A stretch of 64,000 nucleotides of DNA from Mycolicibacterium iranicum (GTDB lineage Bacteria > Actinomycetota > Actinomycetes > Mycobacteriales > Mycobacteriaceae), in assembly GCF_001650495.1 (NCBI RefSeq), contig NZ_LWCS01000026.1:1-64000 (forward strand), given 5' to 3'. Made by a program: the position numbers and the translations under genes. The notes under the pieces are model-generated. The model saw nothing but the letters and a program-made list of their open reading frames with translations, was not told the origin of the DNA and did no database searches. Numbering within the stretch: position 1 is the stretch's first letter; the number at the start of each line of letters is the position of its first letter. Positions 42,016 through 51,057 of this stretch are shown here, one piece after another.

Positions 42016-45000
42016 ATTGCCGCTGAAGCTCGTCGATCTGCTGCTGGGTCAGGCCTACGGCGATGTCCGACGGTGTCAGCCCGCCGCCGCCGCCGTGTAC
42101 ATAGGCGCAGATGCCTGCCAACGCGTCGAACCACAGCCTGCTGAGCCGGGACACCTGCGCACCGTTGAGCGCCGACGACGCCCAGGTCCAGCCGGCGCGC
42201 AGACGCGGGCCGGATTCGGTGTCCACTGTGCCTGCGTTCAGTTCGAGGGTGTGTGCCAGCGGCATGGGTACCGACGCGGCGGCGTTGGTGACCGACCACC
42301 CGTCCTGGCAGATCTGCCACCCGCCACCGGAGGCCCCGGCCGTCGTGACTTCCTGGCGGCCGAGGTAGTTGAACCCGATGGCCGGATCGGCACCGTCGAG
42401 GTCGGCATCGCTGTTCAGGTAGCGCAGCGCGCCATAGTCGATCCCGTCGGGCAGTGCGCGAAGCTGCTCTTTCGCAGCCTTGATCGCCACACCCAGGCGG
42501 GCGTCTCCTGCCACCACCTGCGCCCAGGTCAACCCGCCCAAACTCAGTGACACGGGGTACTTGGCGGTGAACCAGCCGACTGTGCGCGACAGGTCGACGA
42601 TGTCGCTGTCGCCGGCCAATTCCTCTGTCCGCCCGTGCCCTTCGACATCGATGCAGATCGGTGTGGCCGCCGAGTCCATCGCGGCAAGCGGACCGAAGAA
42701 CTCCGCGCACGCCAGACCGAAAGCGATCAGCAGCATCTCGTGGATTCCGGTGTGGAACGCCGCCGGAACCTCACCGAGCAACATCCGCGTCGTGTCGACC
42801 TCCAGATCCACGGACAGACGGCCTGCGGTCTCGTAGGTGTCCACTTCGGCGCTCACCGGGGGCAGGACGGCAGGCGTCGCCGTGATCTGGCGCCAGATGT
42901 CGGCCTGATCGACGACGTCGGCGCGATGGGCGTGCGCGGTCAGCAGCCTCGCCCACCTGGCGAACGACGTTCCGGGCTGCGGCAGCGTGACCTGTTGGCC
43001 GGTGCACCGCTGAGCCCACGCGAGATTGAGATCCTCCAGCAGGATTCGCCACGACACCCCGTCGACAGCGAGGTGGTGCGCGATCACCACGAGTTGCCCG
43101 GTGGGCGCCACCCAGACCGCGCTGATCATCTCGCCCGCCGCCGGATTCAGCCGGGCGCGAGCTGCGACGACCGCCTGATCGGTGAGTGAATCGACGGTGT
43201 GTACGCGGGAACGGGCGTCGACGGCGCCGGCTTCGGGCACCGTCAGCAACCAGCCCTCTGCGTCGTCGTCGCGAACCCGAAGGCGCAGCATGTCGTGTCG
43301 GTCCACCAGGGCCTGGAGGAGGGCCACCACATCGGACTCGGTGACCCCGGCCGGCGCTTGCAGCACCACTGTCTGGTTGAAGTGCTCCACCGGACCCTTG
43401 ACATGTTCGAGCCAGCGGATGATCGGGGTGGCCGACACCGGACCGACGCCGTCGTCAGCGATGTCGAGGTCGGCGTCGGCGACGCGGGCCACCCGAGCCA
43501 GCCGGGCGACGGTCTGCTCGGCGAAAACATCACGGGGACGGCACAACACGCCCGCCGCGCGTGCCCGCGCCACGACTTGCATCGACAGGATGCTGTCGCC
43601 GCCCAGTTCGAAGAACGACTCGTCGACCCCGACCTGTTGCAGGCCCAACACCTGGGCGTAGATGCCGGCGAGGATCTCTTCCACCGCATCGGCGGGAGCC
43701 TGGTAGCGGTCCAGATCCTGGTATTCGGGTGCCGGCAGGGCGCGCGTGTCGAGTTTCCCGTTGACGGTCAACGGGATCGAGTCGATCACCACTACCGCCG
43801 AGGGCACCATGTAGGACGGCAATCGTTCGGCCAGGGCTATCCGTACAGATGCGGGATCGGCCGTCCCCGTGAAGTATCCGACCAGGCGCTTGTCTCCGGG
43901 GCGGTCCTCCCGCGCGATGACCTCGGCCTGCTCGACGCCGTCGAGAGCGGCCAGCGCGGCCTGGATTTCGCCGAGTTCGATGCGGTAGCCGCGGATCTTG
44001 ACCTGTTCGTCGGCGCGGCCGACGTAGCGCAACTGGCCGTCGGGCCCCCAGGCCATCACATCTCCGGTGCGGTACATCCGCTCACCGGAGCGGCCGAACG
44101 GGCACGCCACGAAGCGCGTCGAGCTCAGGCCGGACCGTCCGACATACCCTTCGGCCAAACCGGCTCCCACGACGTACAACTCGCCGACCACACCGGCGGG
44201 CACGGGTTTCAGCCATTCGTCGAGCACGAAGAACCCGAGATGGCCCAAGGGCACCCCGATGGGGCTGACCGTGCTCCCGACGTCACCGGCGAGGACTTCC
44301 CGGAAGGAGGCGTGGACGGTCGTCTCGGTGATGCCGTACATGTTGATCAGGCGCGGCGAAACCGGATGGGTCGTCAGCCACGACGACAGACGGTGCGGTT
44401 CGAGCGCTTCGCCTCCGAAGACGACGAACTCGAGGGAAAGCTGCCGGCCCAGCTCAGGGGCGAGTGCGTCGGCAGCCTGCAGCGCGTAGAACGCCGACGG
44501 GGTCTGGCTGAGCACCGTGACCTTCTCGGCGACCAGCAGGGCGTGGAAGTCCTCAGGGGAGCGGACCACTGCGTCGGGCACGACGACGACCCGGCCGCCG
44601 TAGAGCAGTCCGCCCCAGATCTCCCACACCGAGAAGTCGAATGCCAGCGAGTGGCATTGCGACCACACCTGCCCGGCCAGACCCATGTCGGCGTCGAGCG
44701 TTTTCAGCAGCCGATGCACGTTGCGGTGCGGGATGGCCACGCCCTTTGGCGTTCCGGTGGTGCCGGAGGTGTAGATGATGTAGGCGATCTGGTCGGGATC
44801 CGAATCGGGCAGCGCCGCATGGGTTTCCGGGTCGGCGACAGCACCGATGTCGAGCACGACGCGTTGCCGGCCGTCGAGTTGGTCGGCGAGGTCAGCCGTG
44901 GTGATCACCGCGGTGGGCGCGGCGTCGGCCAGGACGTAATCTCGACGCGTCGCGGGTACCGCCGGATCGATCGGCACATAGGTCGCCCCGGTCTTGGTGA

Positions 45001-46579
45001 CCGCCACCATCGCGACGATCGCGTCCGACGATCGAGGGATCAGCAGTACCACCCGCTGCCCCGGGCCCACCCCGTGGCCCGCCAGTGTCAGCGCGACCCT
45101 GGTAGCCGCCGCATCGAGCTCTCGATACGTCAGTGAGCGATCCGCGAACGTCACCGCCACGGCGTCGGGCGTGCGTGCCACCTGCGCGGCGAACAACGCG
45201 GCGATCGATGCAGACGGGCCCGTGGGCGCGGTCAGGGCGGGGAGGTTGCCCCACCGTTGCACCTCCGCGAGTTCGCGCTCGTCGAGTACGTCGATGGACG
45301 ACATCCGACGGCCCGGATCGGCGGCCATCGCCACCAGCACCCGTTCCAACCGTCTCGCCAGGTCGGCGACGTTGGAGTTGGCGAACAGCTGACCCGCCCC
45401 CAGAGTGCTGAGGAACAGTTCGTCGCCGGTGCCCGAGAAGATCAGGCCGAAGCCGCCTACGAAGCCGGAGTTCGTCATCGACGCCGTGGCGGTGACACCT
45501 CCGAAATCCAACGTGAACGCGTGCGGGAGGAAGTCGATCACCACCCGGTCGGTGCGTTGCTCGGCGCCGCCGGTTTTGCGCTCCAGAGCGTGCACGGGAA
45601 AGCGCTGATGCTGCAACGCTTCCCGAATCCGGGTGTCCACATGCGCGCAGAAGGCCGCGACGGTCGAGGCGGCCGAAACGTTCAGCACCAGAGGTGCGAC
45701 ACCTGCGACCATCGCCGGCAGCGTCTTCGTCTCGGCCTTCACGCGTCTGCTGACCGGGAAGTCGAGCACCACGTCGGTGCCATCTCCGCTCTGCCCCCGC
45801 AGCATGACCGCGCATGCGGCGGTGATCACCGATGCGCGTGGCATGTTCCACACGTGCGCGAGTTCCTGCACCCGGCGAAGGACGCCCGGGTCCAGTTGCA
45901 CCGGCGTCGAGAGTTCGTTCGGGTCGCGGTCTTGAGGAACCTGCGCCAGACGGTTCTTCGGTGCCGCCTCAGCGGGAAGGTTGCGGGTCCAGTATTCGCG
46001 GTCGTCCCGATAGTCCTGGGACGCCTCGTATTCGGCTTCAGAGTCGACCAAGTCCTGCAGCGAGCCGAAGAACGCGGGCGGAATGGGTTCGCCGGCAACG
46101 AGTGCCGAATAGACCGAGGCGATCCTGTTGCCGATCAGCCCGAGGCCCGCGCCGTCGGTGACGATATGGTGGAAGCATCCGAACAGCGAGTACTCGTCGA
46201 AACCCGTTTCGAAGAGCGCGAATCGGAAGAGAGGTCCGTCAAAGGCCATGGGCGTGCGCTGCATCGACAGCGCCATCGCCTGCGCCGCTCCCACAGGGTC
46301 CGATTCGTCGCTGACGTCATGGAACTCGAGCTCGACATCCGGATAGTCGACTGCCGTCTGATAGACGCGGCCGTCCACTTCGGTGATGGCAACCCTCACG
46401 GTCTCCGCCTCGCGGATCACGCGGCTGATCGTCCATTCGAGGGCGTCGCGTTCGACGGCGCCTTCGATTCTCACCAGGAGACCGAACTGCCACTCCGCAC
46501 CGAAGTGGCCCATCTCCTGCTCAAGCCAGATGTCCAGCTGTGCGCGCGTCAGTGGAAATGCGCGGTCACCAAGCTCCAT
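42002..46579 (-). CDS. NRPS1: C(starter)-A-T-E
   Basis: A 1525-residue initiation NRPS. The N-terminal C domain (about 1-440, HHIVTDGAG) has no upstream module and differs from the other C domains, as lipoinitiating C domains do, so it should accept the FAAL/PKS acyl chain. The A domain (460-950) has the pocket code DFWSVGMVHK, close to the standard threonine code. T (Ser near 996) and E (1045-1510; [23 protein letters not shown]) follow. The product would be acyl-D-(allo)Thr-T. ATG with GAGGAG five bases upstream, 15 bp after mbtH; its end overlaps NRPS2. Confidence 0.93.
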   Translation of the reverse strand: MELGDRAFPLTRAQLDIWLEQEMGHFGAEWQFGLLVRIEGAVERDALEWTISRVIREAETVRVAITEVDGRVYQTAVDYPDVELEFHDVSDESDPVGAAQAMALSMQRTPMAFDGPLFRFALFETGFDEYSLFGCFHHIVTDGAGLGLIGNRIASVYSALVAGEPIPPAFFGSLQDLVDSEAEYEASQDYRDDREYWTRNLPAEAAPKNRLAQVPQDRDPNELSTPVQLDPGVLRRVQELAHVWNMPRASVITAACAVMLRGQSGDGTDVVLDFPVSRRVKAETKTLPAMVAGVAPLVLNVSAASTVAAFCAHVDTRIREALQHQRFPVHALERKTGGAEQRTDRVVIDFLPHAFTLDFGGVTATASMTNSGFVGGFGLIFSGTGDELFLSTLGAGQLFANSNVADLARRLERVLVAMAADPGRRMSSIDVLDERELAEVQRWGNLPALTAPTGPSASIAALFAAQVARTPDAVAVTFADRSLTYRELDAAATRVALTLAGHGVGPGQRVVLLIPRSSDAIVAMVAVTKTGATYVPIDPAVPATRRDYVLADAAPTAVITTADLADQLDGRQRVVLDIGAVADPETHAALPDSDPDQIAYIIYTSGTTGTPKGVAIPHRNVHRLLKTLDADMGLAGQVWSQCHSLAFDFSVWEIWGGLLYGGRVVVVPDAVVRSPEDFHALLVAEKVTVLSQTPSAFYALQAADALAPELGRQLSLEFVVFGGEALEPHRLSSWLTTHPVSPRLINMYGITETTVHASFREVLAGDVGSTVSPIGVPLGHLGFFVLDEWLKPVPAGVVGELYVVGAGLAEGYVGRSGLSSTRFVACPFGRSGERMYRTGDVMAWGPDGQLRYVGRADEQVKIRGYRIELGEIQAALAALDGVEQAEVIAREDRPGDKRLVGYFTGTADPASVRIALAERLPSYMVPSAVVVIDSIPLTVNGKLDTRALPAPEYQDLDRYQAPADAVEEILAGIYAQVLGLQQVGVDESFFELGGDSILSMQVVARARAAGVLCRPRDVFAEQTVARLARVARVADADLDIADDGVGPVSATPIIRWLEHVKGPVEHFNQTVVLQAPAGVTESDVVALLQALVDRHDMLRLRVRDDDAEGWLLTVPEAGAVDARSRVHTVDSLTDQAVVAARARLNPAAGEMISAVWVAPTGQLVVIAHHLAVDGVSWRILLEDLNLAWAQRCTGQQVTLPQPGTSFARWARLLTAHAHRADVVDQADIWRQITATPAVLPPVSAEVDTYETAGRLSVDLEVDTTRMLLGEVPAAFHTGIHEMLLIAFGLACAEFFGPLAAMDSAATPICIDVEGHGRTEELAGDSDIVDLSRTVGWFTAKYPVSLSLGGLTWAQVVAGDARLGVAIKAAKEQLRALPDGIDYGALRYLNSDADLDGADPAIGFNYLGRQEVTTAGASGGGWQICQDGWSVTNAAASVPMPLAHTLELNAGTVDTESGPRLRAGWTWASSALNGAQVSRLSRLWFDALAGICAYVHGGGGGLTPSDIAVGLTQQQIDELQRQYADS

Positions 46580-46594
46580 CGAACTCCTCGACCT

Positions 46595-46822
46595 CTACGC
46601 TCTACCCCCGCCCGCTGCCAACCTCTCGCGCAGACTCTTCGGCCGGATGTCGGCCCAGTTCTGCTCGATGAAGTCCAGGCATTCGGCGCGGCCCGCTTCG
46701 CCGTAAACCATCCGCCAGCCGGCAGGAACGTCGGCGAACGCCGGCCACAGGCTGTGTTGCTCCTCGTCGTTGACCAGGACGAAGAAGCTGCCCTTGTCGT
46801 CGTCGAACGGATTGGTGCTCAC
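46595..46822 (-). CDS. mbtH: MbtH-like NRPS accessory protein
   Basis: A 75-residue protein with the MbtH signature: [24 protein letters not shown] and the final W-x2-IRP ([10 protein letters not shown]). MbtH-like proteins bind NRPS A domains and help adenylation and folding. It is the first gene of the mbtH-NRPS1-NRPS2 operon, starting at a GTG with GGAG just upstream. The C-terminal Arg/Gly extension is short. Its promoter region holds the strongest regulatory signals of the locus. Confidence 0.95.
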   Translation of the reverse strand: MSTNPFDDDKGSFFVLVNDEEQHSLWPAFADVPAGWRMVYGEAGRAECLDFIEQNWADIRPKSLRERLAAGGGRA

Positions 46823-46840
46823 GGGTCTCCAGGATCTTTA

Positions 46841-46856
46841 TTGACGTACCTGTAAC
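46841..46856. promoter_or_regulatory. Locus motif copy C (mbtH promoter)
   Basis: TTGACG-TACC-TGTAAC on the plus strand, i.e. GTTACA-GGTA-CGTCAA in the direction of mbtH. It starts 18 bp before the mbtH start codon, so it could block transcription or early elongation. Confidence 0.55.
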
Positions 46857-46879
46857 AGTTGCTAAACCTTACGTGCTGC

Positions 46880-46914
46880 TGTGACCTCTGTCACTGGGTG
46901 TGACCCTTGTCACC
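46880..46914. promoter_or_regulatory. Two tandem CRP-like sites
   Basis: TGTGACCTCTGTCACT (46880-46895) and TGTGACCCTTGTCACC (46899-46914) are each GTGAC-N4-GTCAC palindromes with 19-bp centre spacing. They match the CRP-type consensus TGTGA-N6-TCACA except for the last base. They lie 58-92 bp upstream of mbtH, a position suited to activation or repression by a cAMP-responsive Crp/Cmr protein. Confidence 0.55.
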
Positions 46915-47151
46915 TGCGTGCAGACTTCGTCGCCCGGCCTTCAGCTATTCGTCAATGGAAATGTCAACTACCGCACAAGTCGGTATCAGGCGTTGCGGCG
47001 ATAAACGACATCAGTACGACTGGCTGCGCCTTTACAACGCTGGTTACGATACCGACGGTAGCGGAGATCGGGGCGGAAAATGACGATACCGATGATTTTC
47101 GGCGTGTCGAGCTAACTTGCCCGTGCGGGTGTTGCGGGTGCTGTGGTGCGA

Positions 47152-48420
47152 TCAGCTTATGCGCTGCACGCGAGCCAGATCTTCCAGCAGATCAGCCGCA
47201 TGAGCTGCACTTATGTCCGGATCTGTGATGCGAGTGGCCAGCTCGCGGGCCCTCGCGGTGTACCGCGGATCAAGGATGGTCCGCAGGTCCGAAAGCAGCG
47301 TTGCCTCGTCAGCCGTCGAGAAGCGACGTGCGGTGCCCACCTTCAGCCGCTTGATCGCGGCGCCGTAGATCGCATGCACCATGTCCCAATAGAGAATCAG
47401 TTGCGGCACGCCCGCGCGCATTCCGATCGGCGTCGTGCTCGAGCCGCCGTGGTGAACGAGTGCGCGGCATTTGGGGAATATCGCCGGATAATTCAGGGTC
47501 CCGACCACTTTCACATGGTCGCCGACGGGAACTTTGCTGAAGTCGGTCCCTGCCGCACCGATCAAAGCTCGCTCGCCGAGCTGCTCGCACGCTGCGCTGA
47601 TCATCGCGATGGTCTCGGCGGGTGATTCCACAGGGATACTGCCGAACCCGAAGTAGATGGGGGCAGAACCCGCCTCGATCCACTCCACCACCTCGTCGTC
47701 GGTGTCCGTCGCCAGTCCGAGCGTCAGCGTTCCGACGAACGGCCGCTGCGTCGTCCACCGCGACCATTCCATCGCGAGGCCGGGAAAGCACGCCTCGTCG
47801 TAGGCCTGAACCTCGAGCGACCCGCGTTCGGTGATGCGCCGCGGAGCCGATCCGGTGGAAGCGGGCAGTCCCAGTTCGCGGCGCTGTGTGTCCTCGACCT
47901 TCTTCGTCACCCGCCACGACAGCCACCAGAACGCGCGCACCGCGGCCCGACTCAGCCGTGCCGGCAGGATCGTCAGCACCACGCCGTTGGGCCGCAGCGG
48001 GAAATAGTGCAGCGTCGCCAACGGAATCCCGTAGTGCTCAGCCACATTGGCGGCGGCGTCTTCGAAGTTGATGCCGGTGAAAATCAGGTCCGCGCCATCT
48101 GCCAGCGACACCAGCGTCGAACTCATCTGTTGCCAGCCCTCAAGGAGTGGGCCCGCGATCTCGACCCTGGACCGCAGCATCTGCCGCAGCCTCCACGGGG
48201 TGCGGAAGAAGCACGTCCAGAAATCGCGGTGCGAATCCAGGATCGACTGCGAGTTCGGGCCGAACCCGATGGCGGGAATCCCCGCCCGCTCGGTGAAGCC
48301 GACCAGGTCGGGCGGCACGGCCATGCACACGTCATGCCCACGCCGCACCAACTCGCGACCGACGGCCGCGGACGGCTCGATGTCGCCTCGACTCCCCCAC
48401 GTTGCCAACACAATCTTCAC
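47152..48420 (-). CDS. GT1-type glycosyltransferase (Gtf-like)
   Basis: A 422-residue glycosyltransferase starting MKIVLATWGSRGDIEPSAAVG, the standard N-terminus of the GT1 (UGT/MurG-fold) enzymes of GPL and phenolic glycolipid synthesis. The donor-binding C-terminal domain has IYFGFGSIPVESP and LVHHGGSSTTPIGMRAGVPQ, with His-His-Gly-Gly intact and SST in place of the usual AGT. It probably adds a deoxysugar to the lipopeptide. A 20-bp gap to the upstream methyltransferase suggests the two are cotranscribed. Confidence 0.88.
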   Translation of the reverse strand: MKIVLATWGSRGDIEPSAAVGRELVRRGHDVCMAVPPDLVGFTERAGIPAIGFGPNSQSILDSHRDFWTCFFRTPWRLRQMLRSRVEIAGPLLEGWQQMSSTLVSLADGADLIFTGINFEDAAANVAEHYGIPLATLHYFPLRPNGVVLTILPARLSRAAVRAFWWLSWRVTKKVEDTQRRELGLPASTGSAPRRITERGSLEVQAYDEACFPGLAMEWSRWTTQRPFVGTLTLGLATDTDDEVVEWIEAGSAPIYFGFGSIPVESPAETIAMISAACEQLGERALIGAAGTDFSKVPVGDHVKVVGTLNYPAIFPKCRALVHHGGSSTTPIGMRAGVPQLILYWDMVHAIYGAAIKRLKVGTARRFSTADEATLLSDLRTILDPRYTARARELATRITDPDISAAHAADLLEDLARVQRIS

Positions 48421-48440
48421 CGCGGAACGCTCCGATGTAC

Positions 48441-49193
48441 CTAGCTCGTGGCCACACCCGCAGCGAGGAACTCATCGACGTAGCGCGGCGGTTGCAAATT
48501 GAGCAGCCGCTTGCGGTCGGCTTTGAGGTCCGCGTAGGTCAGTGCCCCGACCTGTTCGGGCGAATACGGCAGCGTCGTCCGGGGAGTTCCCTTGCGGACG
48601 AAGCCGACCCCCTGGTCGCACTTGAGTACGCCGACCAGCAGGTCGTGGCGCGTGCTGCGCAGATGGACGATTGCCTTCCATACGTCGCCGTTCCAGATTC
48701 CGACGACCAGCGGTCCTTTCTGCTGGGCGATGAAGTCGTCCCACGATTCGGCGCGGCGGCCCGCCAGTTCGAAGGCGGGGTTGCAGTCGTGCAGGAAGAT
48801 GACGCCGTCGTCGCGGAGGTATCGCACCGTGTACTCGACGTCGCGGACGACCTGCTCGTAGGTGTGCAGACCGTCGATCAGCGCGACGTCGATGGGGTGC
48901 TTCTCGAGGAATGCCGACTCGTTCTCGAAGAAGGCGTCGCTGGTGGTTTCGAAATAGTGGGTGGCGCGCGCCTTCGCGTCGGCAAGTGCGCGGGTGCGCT
49001 CGGAAAGTCGGAACGCCGGGTCGACCGCGATCTTCACGTCCGCGCTTATCTTCTGGAACGCCTGTCCGCGGGACACGCCGACTTCCAGGTAGACGGGGTT
49101 GGCTCGCCCTTCGAGTGCCCTTTGCACCGCCCTGATCCGGTTCATCCCCGGAAGGGCGTCCGCCAACATCACCAACCCGTTGTTGATATTCAC
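48441..49193 (-). CDS. Class I SAM-dependent methyltransferase
   Basis: A 250-residue methyltransferase (GTG 49193 chosen; TTG at 49211 and ATG at 49169 are also in frame). SAM-binding motif I is VYLEVGVSRGQAF with the following IAVDP. The VALIDGLHTYEQVVRDVE and GVIFLHDCNP blocks match the Methyltransf_24 family, which includes sugar O-methyltransferases. It lies upstream of the glycosyltransferase in the same operon, pointing to methylation of a sugar hydroxyl. Its promoter region, shared with the DUF2505 gene, contains locus motif copy D. Confidence 0.82.
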   Translation of the reverse strand: MNINNGLVMLADALPGMNRIRAVQRALEGRANPVYLEVGVSRGQAFQKISADVKIAVDPAFRLSERTRALADAKARATHYFETTSDAFFENESAFLEKHPIDVALIDGLHTYEQVVRDVEYTVRYLRDDGVIFLHDCNPAFELAGRRAESWDDFIAQQKGPLVVGIWNGDVWKAIVHLRSTRHDLLVGVLKCDQGVGFVRKGTPRTTLPYSPEQVGALTYADLKADRKRLLNLQPPRYVDEFLAAGVATS

Positions 49194-49214
49194 GCCGACG
49201 ATCCTGCCCAATAA

Positions 49215-49230
49215 TTGACGATACTGTTCA
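49215..49230. promoter_or_regulatory. Locus motif copy D (methyltransferase/DUF2505)
   Basis: TTGACG-ATAC-TGTTCA on the plus strand (TGAACA-GTAT-CGTCAA on minus). It lies 21 bp upstream of the methyltransferase start and 55 bp before the divergent DUF2505 gene. Confidence 0.5.
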
Positions 49231-49285
49231 TAAAATGCCCAACTCGCCGAACGGTGGGGTGCTGTGGCTCGGTGAATGGAGTGTC

Positions 49286-49786
49286 ATGTATTCGTTCCAC
49301 GGCGCGGCCGACTCCGTAGCGACTGTCGAACAGATCCACGAGGCGTTCGCGCGCGAAGACTATTGGCGCGCTCGCCTCGCGGCCGGTGATGTCCCGACGA
49401 CCCTGGACTCCCTGGTCGTTCGTGCCGACGGCACGGTGGCGGTACAGGTCACGCAGCATCTCGGACGCCGGCTTCTGCCCGGGATGGTCGCGAAGCTGGT
49501 GCCCGGTGACCTGACGATGGAGTGCTCCGAGACCTGGGCGCTCAACGGTGACGGTCGGGTGTGCGGGCAGGTTGGCGTCGTCGTATCCGGTGGGTTGGGA
49601 TCATGCAGCGCTGCTGCGTGGCTGACGCGTACCGGCGACGGATCGCGTCTGGGCTACGACGGCAAGGTGCACGTCAAGATTCCGTTCGTGGGCGGTGGTC
49701 TTGAGAAGTCCATCGGCACCGATCTCGCCGAGAACCTGCCATCGGTATTGGAGTTCACCACGACATGGATTGCCGACCACCCCTGA
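49286..49786 (+). CDS. DUF2505 protein
   Basis: A 166-residue protein from the ATG at 49286 (an in-frame start at 49235 would add 17 residues). It resembles the actinobacterial DUF2505 family, START/SRPBCC-like small lipid- or ligand-binding proteins, with the AFAREDYWRARL start and VKIPFVGGGLEKSIG C-terminal block. No signal peptide. It sits alone on the plus strand among the tailoring genes, divergent from the methyltransferase and convergent with the TylF-like gene 3 bp away. It may bind a lipid intermediate; this is inference. Confidence 0.75.
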   Translation: MYSFHGAADSVATVEQIHEAFAREDYWRARLAAGDVPTTLDSLVVRADGTVAVQVTQHLGRRLLPGMVAKLVPGDLTMECSETWALNGDGRVCGQVGVVVSGGLGSCSAAAWLTRTGDGSRLGYDGKVHVKIPFVGGGLEKSIGTDLAENLPSVLEFTTTWIADHP

Positions 49787-49789
49787 TGA

Positions 49790-50920
49790 TCACCCGGCAT
49801 CCCTGGTGCGGGCGAGCTTGCCGAGCCCGGTGATCTCCAGGCTGACCGATTTCCGTTGCCCCGCAGCGCCGAGCATGAATGCGATGTCCCCCCACGGCGC
49901 CCCCAGCCAGAATCGCCAAAACCGCTTGCCGAAGAATGTCCACGCGTAACGGCCGTCGCCCAGCGTCCAATACCCGGCGATGAGAATGAGGTAGTACGAC
50001 AGTCGCTTCCACCGCGATGTGACCATCTCGACGTTCATCTCCCAAACCTCGAGACCCCATGCCCGGTAGTGCCACTGCAGGTCGTACTTTTCCTGGAATT
50101 CGTAGAAGGCCCGCAATTCGCCGTTGGTGACCAGGTATTCGTCGAAGACGAGAATGGACCCCTCGACAAAGTGGTCCTTGCATGTCTCCAGCGCGTGCCG
50201 GCAGCTTTCGTAGGTGTCGAGGTCCATGTGGAAAAGTGAGATCGGTGCGGCGGGCCGAGCTGCCAGGAAAGGTGCCAACGTCTCGTAGGTCATCCCCTTG
50301 ATGAACTCCACGTCGCGCCCCAGCGCCGGAGGAATCCCGTCCTCCAACGTCACCCCGGTGTCCCGGATGAATCGTTTGGCGAGCGGCTCGGACAATGAGA
50401 ACGTTCCGCGTTCGATGACGACCTGATCGTCGATCGCCCAGTCCTCGACGAGGCCCTCGAAAGTGTCGAAGCCGTAGACCTTTCGACCGCTGGCTTCTGC
50501 GGTCAGGCGGGTCGACCACCCGATCCAGACGCCGAGATCGAGAAGCAGTTCGTCTGAGTTCTCACGGCGCGGCGCCAGACGCGAAGCCTCCCACAACAAC
50601 GTGTGATCCGAGATCTTGCACCGGCGAAGGTCTGCCAGCGATCGGCGGATGAACGCCTGATATCCCTCGTCGTAGACGCCGATGTCGCGGGAGTACAGGT
50701 TCGGGATGTAGCGATCCCGCCCGCGATACACCCACCGCGCGCAGACGAGAAGGGCGAACGCCGCGGCGATCACCGCAATGAGCATCGGTGCGAGGAAGCA
50801 CGCTGCTGCCACGGCGAGTCCGGCCAGAGCGAGGATCGATCTCCAGACACGATGCAATGTCGTCCGGTCCACGGCGCGCCCGCCGGTGCGATCCGCGGAC
50901 TGCCTGTCGACTACATCCAC
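49790..50920 (-). CDS. TylF/macrocin-type O-methyltransferase, membrane-anchored
   Basis: A 376-residue protein. Residues about 25-65 form two hydrophobic helices (LALAGLAVAAACFLAP then MLIAVIAAAFALLVCARW), an anchor not usual for this family. The TylF domain follows, with SAM motif ELLLDLGVWIGWSTRLTAE, GFDTFEGL, and the metal-binding FHMDLDTYES and LVFDEYL. In the known family it methylates deoxysugar hydroxyls on macrolides, and GPL loci carry relatives acting on rhamnose or talose. It is divergent from the acyltransferase across a 137-bp gap. Confidence 0.85.
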   Translation of the reverse strand: MDVVDRQSADRTGGRAVDRTTLHRVWRSILALAGLAVAAACFLAPMLIAVIAAAFALLVCARWVYRGRDRYIPNLYSRDIGVYDEGYQAFIRRSLADLRRCKISDHTLLWEASRLAPRRENSDELLLDLGVWIGWSTRLTAEASGRKVYGFDTFEGLVEDWAIDDQVVIERGTFSLSEPLAKRFIRDTGVTLEDGIPPALGRDVEFIKGMTYETLAPFLAARPAAPISLFHMDLDTYESCRHALETCKDHFVEGSILVFDEYLVTNGELRAFYEFQEKYDLQWHYRAWGLEVWEMNVEMVTSRWKRLSYYLILIAGYWTLGDGRYAWTFFGKRFWRFWLGAPWGDIAFMLGAAGQRKSVSLEITGLGKLARTRDAG

Positions 50921-51004
50921 CCGCCACCTCCAGCTTCTCGGCTAGCCACACTAGGTCCTCGAACGCCCTGTGCCGCCCTGATCCCGAATCTCCTCCATTA
51001 AAAA

Positions 51005-51020
51005 CTGACGGATGTGATAA
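51005..51020. promoter_or_regulatory. Weak locus motif copy H
   Basis: CTGACG-GATG-TGATAA (TTATCA-CATC-CGTCAG on minus). It is between the divergent TylF-like and acyltransferase genes. It has two departures from the other copies and is listed as uncertain. Confidence 0.25.
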
Positions 51021-51057
51021 TTCCTCGACTCCACGACCGGATCCTCTGACGAAGCGG

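Larger units (their letters stand above)
46823..47151. promoter_or_regulatory. mbtH-NRPS promoter region, non-coding
   Basis: A 329-bp gap between mbtH (minus) and the end of the glycosyltransferase gene (minus). It is less GC-rich than its surroundings and has no convincing gene; an open frame at 46881-47228 (plus) has Cys-rich, unstructured composition and runs into the opposite gene. It holds the locus motif copy C and two CRP-like sites. A single CGTCAA half-site also lies at 46950-46955. No sigma-factor -35 hexamer is convincing; TAAGGT near 46867-46872 (minus) could be a -10. Confidence 0.6.

Noticed and set aside
43199..45136. 645-residue open frame on the plus strand inside NRPS1
   Set aside because: Same artefact: it is the complement of a well-supported NRPS frame.
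46881..47228. 115-residue open frame in the mbtH upstream gap
   Set aside because: Cys-rich, no motif, runs into the opposite-strand glycosyltransferase; the region holds regulatory sites instead.
50788..51057. N-terminal extension of the acyltransferase frame
   Set aside because: It would cross the start of the divergent TylF-like gene and adds disordered Arg/Ser-rich sequence before the conserved FRGDIEGLR start.
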